Shown: one piece after another, positions 19,343 to 22,500 of the stretch
Position numbering within the stretch: the first letter of the stretch is position 1
Layout: the number at the start of each line of letters is the position of its first letter
NCBI GenBank assembly: GCA_036169595.1
Contig: CM069768.1
Coordinates: forward strand, 3,590,001-3,612,500
Origin: Dictyostelium firmibasis
Taxonomy: Eukaryota; Evosea; Eumycetozoa; Dictyosteliales; Dictyosteliaceae
Direction of reading: 5' to 3'
DNA: 22,500 nt
The notes under the pieces: generated by a model
Databases searched by the model: none
Told to the model about the DNA's origin: nothing
Seen by the model: the letters and a program-made list of their open reading frames with translations, nothing else
Translations under genes and position numbers: made by a program

Positions 19343-20456
19343 TTACTCCAAATCTTCTCCATATTCTTTTTCCTTTTCAAAATTCTCGGCATAGTAATCC
19401 GACTGGTCATTTCCAAAATTAATTTCATTTTGGTCAACATCACTATAATTATTACTTAGGCTACTACCAAAACTTATTTTATCAAAAAGAAAACTTAAAC
19501 GGTCGTTTCCAAAATCAATTTCATTTTGATCAACATCACTATAATTATTACTTAGGCTACTACCAAAATTTATTTTATCAAAAAGTAAACTTAAACTATT
19601 CATTGGCATTATTTTCTTTTTTTTTTGTTTTTTATCAACTTTTTTCATAATATTCTTTGTATCTTGTACCAATGAAGAATATAATGGTGTATTATGATAC
19701 GACTGCATCAGGACACGATGTATACGAGGTTGTTGACGAGGTCTTGAATCGTCTTTAGTTGTTCTAGTTGTCGTAGTGGTTGTTGTTGTTGTGGTTGTTG
19801 GGATTGATTCATTTAAACCTTCGATAGTCTGTGATCTTATACTAACACCACCTTCGTTTAGATTTTTATCCATCAATGAAACATTTTCTTTGTTTGTTGG
19901 TATATTAATTGAATTACCCAATCCATAATGAATTTTTCCTTTTGTAAGTCCAAATTGAATAGTGTCTCCTACATATAATGGTGACCTTTGATTATGTTTT
20001 AATAATATTAAATCCCCTCCTCTTAAGATTTTTGTTTCCCCTTGTAAACTATTACTTTCGATACCCAAATCAAATCCATCATAATCTATATAAAATATTT
20101 TAAATAGTTGTTATAAAAAGTAAAAAAAAATCAATATTTAATTTTTCTATTTGCAAGTCCTTACATATACTACAATGTATGCGTGAAGTATCAAATATTG
20201 AAGCATGAATCAAAGGAATTGAAGTTTTTGAAGAACGTCCAATTGTATTTATACCAATTTTAATCTTATAAGAATTATTATTTTCAATTGATAAAATTAT
20301 TGATTGATGTGAATGTGAGCTTTTTGTTGTTGTATTTTCTATTTTCTGGAATGGTGTTGATGTTTGAATTTGTGATAATTTTGAATATTTACAAGTTGAT
20401 TCTTTTTGGTCTGTAAAATTATTGGTATTATCATATCCATTTCCCTCAAAAATCAT
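19343..20456 (-). CDS. FHA-domain protein with tandem 32-residue repeat
   Basis: Exons 20456-20165 and 20085-19343, joined in phase 1 (donor GTAAGG, acceptor ATATAG), give 344 residues. The join falls inside the FHA domain and restores it: IGINTIGRSSKTSIPL (GRSS at 73-76), SRIHCSI (91-97), then YDGFDLGIESNS, GETKILRGGDLILL and GDTIQFGL. FHA domains bind phosphothreonine peptides, usually in kinase, DNA-damage or nuclear-scaffold signalling. GR, SxxxH-type (SRIH) and GDTIQFG residues are all present, so phosphopeptide binding looks intact. After the domain come a Thr run and a basic patch (KKVDKKQKKKKI). Two near-identical 32-residue copies follow (LFDKINFGSSLSNNYSDVDQ and a second copy), then an acidic C-terminus. 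I recognise no other domain and no specific ortholog. Confidence 0.85.
19403..19594 (-). repeat. Two tandem 96-bp direct repeats in the FHA gene
   Basis: Copies at 19499-19594 and 19403-19498 abut exactly and differ at about 7 of 96 positions by hand alignment. Each encodes 32 residues in frame. Confidence 0.9.
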
Positions 20457-21154
20457 TATTAAATTTAATTATTTAATTTCTTTGAAATTATATATTCAAA
20501 ATTAAAAAATAAAAAATATAATAAATTTAATTGTGTAATTGTGTTTGTGTTTTTTTTTTTTCTCGAATAAAAAAATAAAAAAAAAAAAACAATATATAAA
20601 AAATTATTATTTAAAAGAAATTTGGAAATACTATGAAAAAACATAAAAAAAAGAATTTTAACTGAAATTATGGAAATTTTATTTTAGAAGTATTTTGAAA
20701 AAGATCCATATATGTTATTTTCATAGTAAATAATTTTTTATTTTAATTTATTCATTTAGTTTATTAATTTTTTTTACAAAAAAAAATATTAAAATTAAAA
20801 AATAAAAAAATAAAAAAATAAAATTAAAAAATAAAACCAATGTTAAAAAAAAATAAAAAAATATAAAAAAAAACCTTTGATTAATTTGTTATATTCTATA
20901 CCCTAAAATAAAAAATAAAAAACTCAAAAAACAAAATAAAAATGGTAATAAAAAAAAAAAAAAAAAAAAAAAAAAAAGAATTAAATTTATAGTTATCAAA
21001 TAACAAATTATCATTTTTTTTTTGAATTTTTTTTTATTAAAATTTTTTTTTTTTGAATTTTTTTTTAATTTTTTCGCAAAACAAATTTTTTTTTGAACAA
21101 ACGAAAAAGTACTGTCACATTAATTAATTCAAAGACATATAAACACATTCAACG
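20457..21154. other. Divergent intergenic region between the FHA gene and pabpn1
   Basis: This 698-bp stretch has no gene. It contains A/T homopolymers, including about 30 A near 20948-20977, and an imperfect inverted repeat, TACTATGAAAAAACAT (20629-20644) against the complement of 20712-20728. Otherwise no structure is seen. Confidence 0.7.
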
Positions 21155-21905
21155 ATGACTGATAATAATAATAACAACAGTGATGTAATTGAGGATAATG
21201 AAGAATTAAAAGGAGAAAATATAAATAACCAAAACCATAATAATATAGGAAATAATACAGAAGACTCCTCATTTGAAGATCCTGTAAGTTTTTTTCATAA
21301 AATTTGCAATATAATAATAAAAATAATAATATTAACTCAATTTTTTTTTTATATTTATTTCTTAGGAATTAGAAGAAATGAAAAAAAGATTTAGAGAAAT
21401 GGAAGAAGAAGCAAAGAAATTAACAGAATTACAAAACAATTTGGAATCAAACATAACAGGTAATAGCAATGTTGGTATAAGTGGTAATATGGGTGGTGGT
21501 AGTATGATAAATACAGATCAAGAGGAGATCGATTCAAGATCGGTTTATGTAGGCAATGTGGATTACAAATCAACTCACGACCAAATTTTAGCATATTTTC
21601 AATCATGTGGTACAGTCAATCGTATCACCATCTTGAGCGACAAGACAACTGGTCATCCAAAAGGATGTTGTTATGTAGAATTTGTAAACAAAGAATCAAT
21701 TATCAACGCAATGGCATTAAATGACTCATTCTTTAATGAACGTCAACTTAAAATCACTCCAAAAAGAACAAATTTACCATACTACATGAGACAAGGAGTT
21801 TTGCCACCTGGTAGAGGTGGTTTTAGAGGTGGAAGAGGTAGAGGTGGTATTAGAGGTGGTATTAGAGGTGGAAGAGGTAGAGGTAACTTTTATCAACCAT
21901 ATTAA
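21155..21905 (+). CDS. pabpn1: Nuclear poly(A)-binding protein, PABPN1/PABP2 type
   Basis: Exons 21155-21283 and 21366-21905, joined in phase 0 (donor GTAAGT, acceptor TTAG), give 222 residues. PABPN1 binds growing poly(A) tails in the nucleus, stimulates poly(A) polymerase and takes part in poly(A)-dependent nuclear RNA decay. The N-terminus is Asn/Glu-rich. A helical coiled-coil segment ELEEMKKRFREMEEEAKKL begins exon 2. A single RRM lies at about residues 100-173, with RNP2 VYVGNV and RNP1 KGCCYVEF. The tail is an RGG/GRG-rich segment (about 195-220) ending GNFYQPY, like the methylated Arg-rich tail of the family. The coiled coil plus one RRM plus RGG tail separates it from cytosolic PABPC, which has four RRMs. 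Confidence 0.94.
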
Positions 21906-22500
21906 AAAAAAAAAAAAAAAAAAAAACTAGCTAATTTAATATCTCAATCCTTTTTTTTCCTCTTCCTTACTTTTTTACTTCTGTCTTTAAAATTTGCACA
22001 ACATATGTTTATTTATTTAACATTTTTTTTTTTAGTTGGAAAAAAAAAAAAAAAAGACGAGAAAGAAAAAAGGAAAATGATTAAAAAAAAAGTGAGATAT
22101 TAAAAAAAAAAAGATTAAAAAAAAAAAAGATAAAAAAAAAAAAAAAAAAAAAAATATAAAAAAAAATAGATAAAAAAAAAACTTTTCTAAAAAAAAAAAA
22201 AAAAAAAATATCTTGTCAAATAGAGTGAAAAAGATTTTTTTTATTTGTTTAAATATCTTCTTTTAATTTCTCTATTTTTATTTATTTATTTATTTATATG
22301 CACACATATATTATATATTCATAAATACATATTGTGTCTATTGTCTTTTTTTACTTCAAAAAAAAAAAAAAAAAAAAAAAAAAGAATGATTATTTTTTTT
22401 TTTTTTCAAATCAAAATCTTTAGATTAAAAAAAAAATAAAAAGAATTGTAGAATTAGTTTGTTGGTTTACAAATTTTTAATTTATTTTTCACTTTTTGCA
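21906..22500. other. Region downstream of pabpn1
   Basis: A/T-rich DNA with multiple A runs of 20 or more bases and poly-T runs. An open frame of 64 codons at 22245-22439 is low-complexity (Phe/Leu/Lys from homopolymers) and not accepted as a gene. Nothing else is seen up to the window end. Confidence 0.7.

Noticed and set aside
22245-22439. 64-codon ORF with hydrophobic N-terminus resembling a signal peptide
   Set aside because: Its composition comes from T and A homopolymers; there is no conserved feature and no typical leader.
1-22500. Search for retroelement, DNA transposon or tRNA remnants
   Set aside because: No reverse transcriptase, transposase, long terminal repeat or tRNA B-box pattern was seen on either strand by eye.

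Overview
The window looks like nuclear DNA of a social amoeba, most likely Dictyostelium discoideum. It is extremely A+T-rich. Intergenic DNA is made of A and T homopolymers. Genes are short and dense, with a few small (about 70-180 bp) GT-AG introns that are even more A/T-rich. Coding regions carry in-frame CAA (poly-Gln) and AAT/AAC (poly-Asn) runs. Stops are almost always TAA (11 of 12 genes here; the exception is TAG). I see no retroelement, DNA transposon, tRNA, rRNA or CRISPR array.

I find twelve protein genes; their exon joins were worked out by hand from reading frame and splice signals. From left to right: srpR (+, signal recognition particle receptor alpha); tomm40 (-, mitochondrial outer-membrane import pore, with a one-base frame problem in exon 3); nubp2 (-, Cfd1-type cytosolic Fe-S scaffold ATPase); a secreted cysteine-rich protein with a probable GPI anchor (+); an unrecognised poly-Gln protein (+); an unrecognised poly-Asn protein (-); an MPHOSPH6/MPP6-like exosome cofactor (+); a bacterial-family glycerate kinase (-); ARS2/SRRT (+); a secreted cysteine-rich modular protein with a long acidic tail (+); an FHA-domain protein with a tandem 96-bp repeat (-); and PABPN1 (+).

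Two functional themes appear. The left end holds housekeeping targeting and Fe-S genes: SRP receptor, Tom40 and NUBP2. The right half holds three nuclear RNA-processing genes on the same strand within about 12 kb: MPP6-like, ARS2 and PABPN1. In other eukaryotes these three products meet on the nuclear exosome/cap-binding/poly(A)-tail decay route. Whether their closeness here means anything is untested.

The two secreted cysteine-rich genes have the largest upstream regions (about 730 and 1540 bp). Both contain CA/GT-rich motifs resembling the G-box/CA-rich elements of Dictyostelium developmental genes, so developmental regulation of these two is a reasonable inference.

I found no clear undescribed multi-gene system. 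The observations most worth a second look are the tomm40 frame break, the FHA protein with its recent internal duplication, the duplicated cysteine modules with the acidic tail, the bacterial-type glycerate kinase, and two small non-coding islands (4115-4155 and 12211-12278) that stand out from the A/T background.
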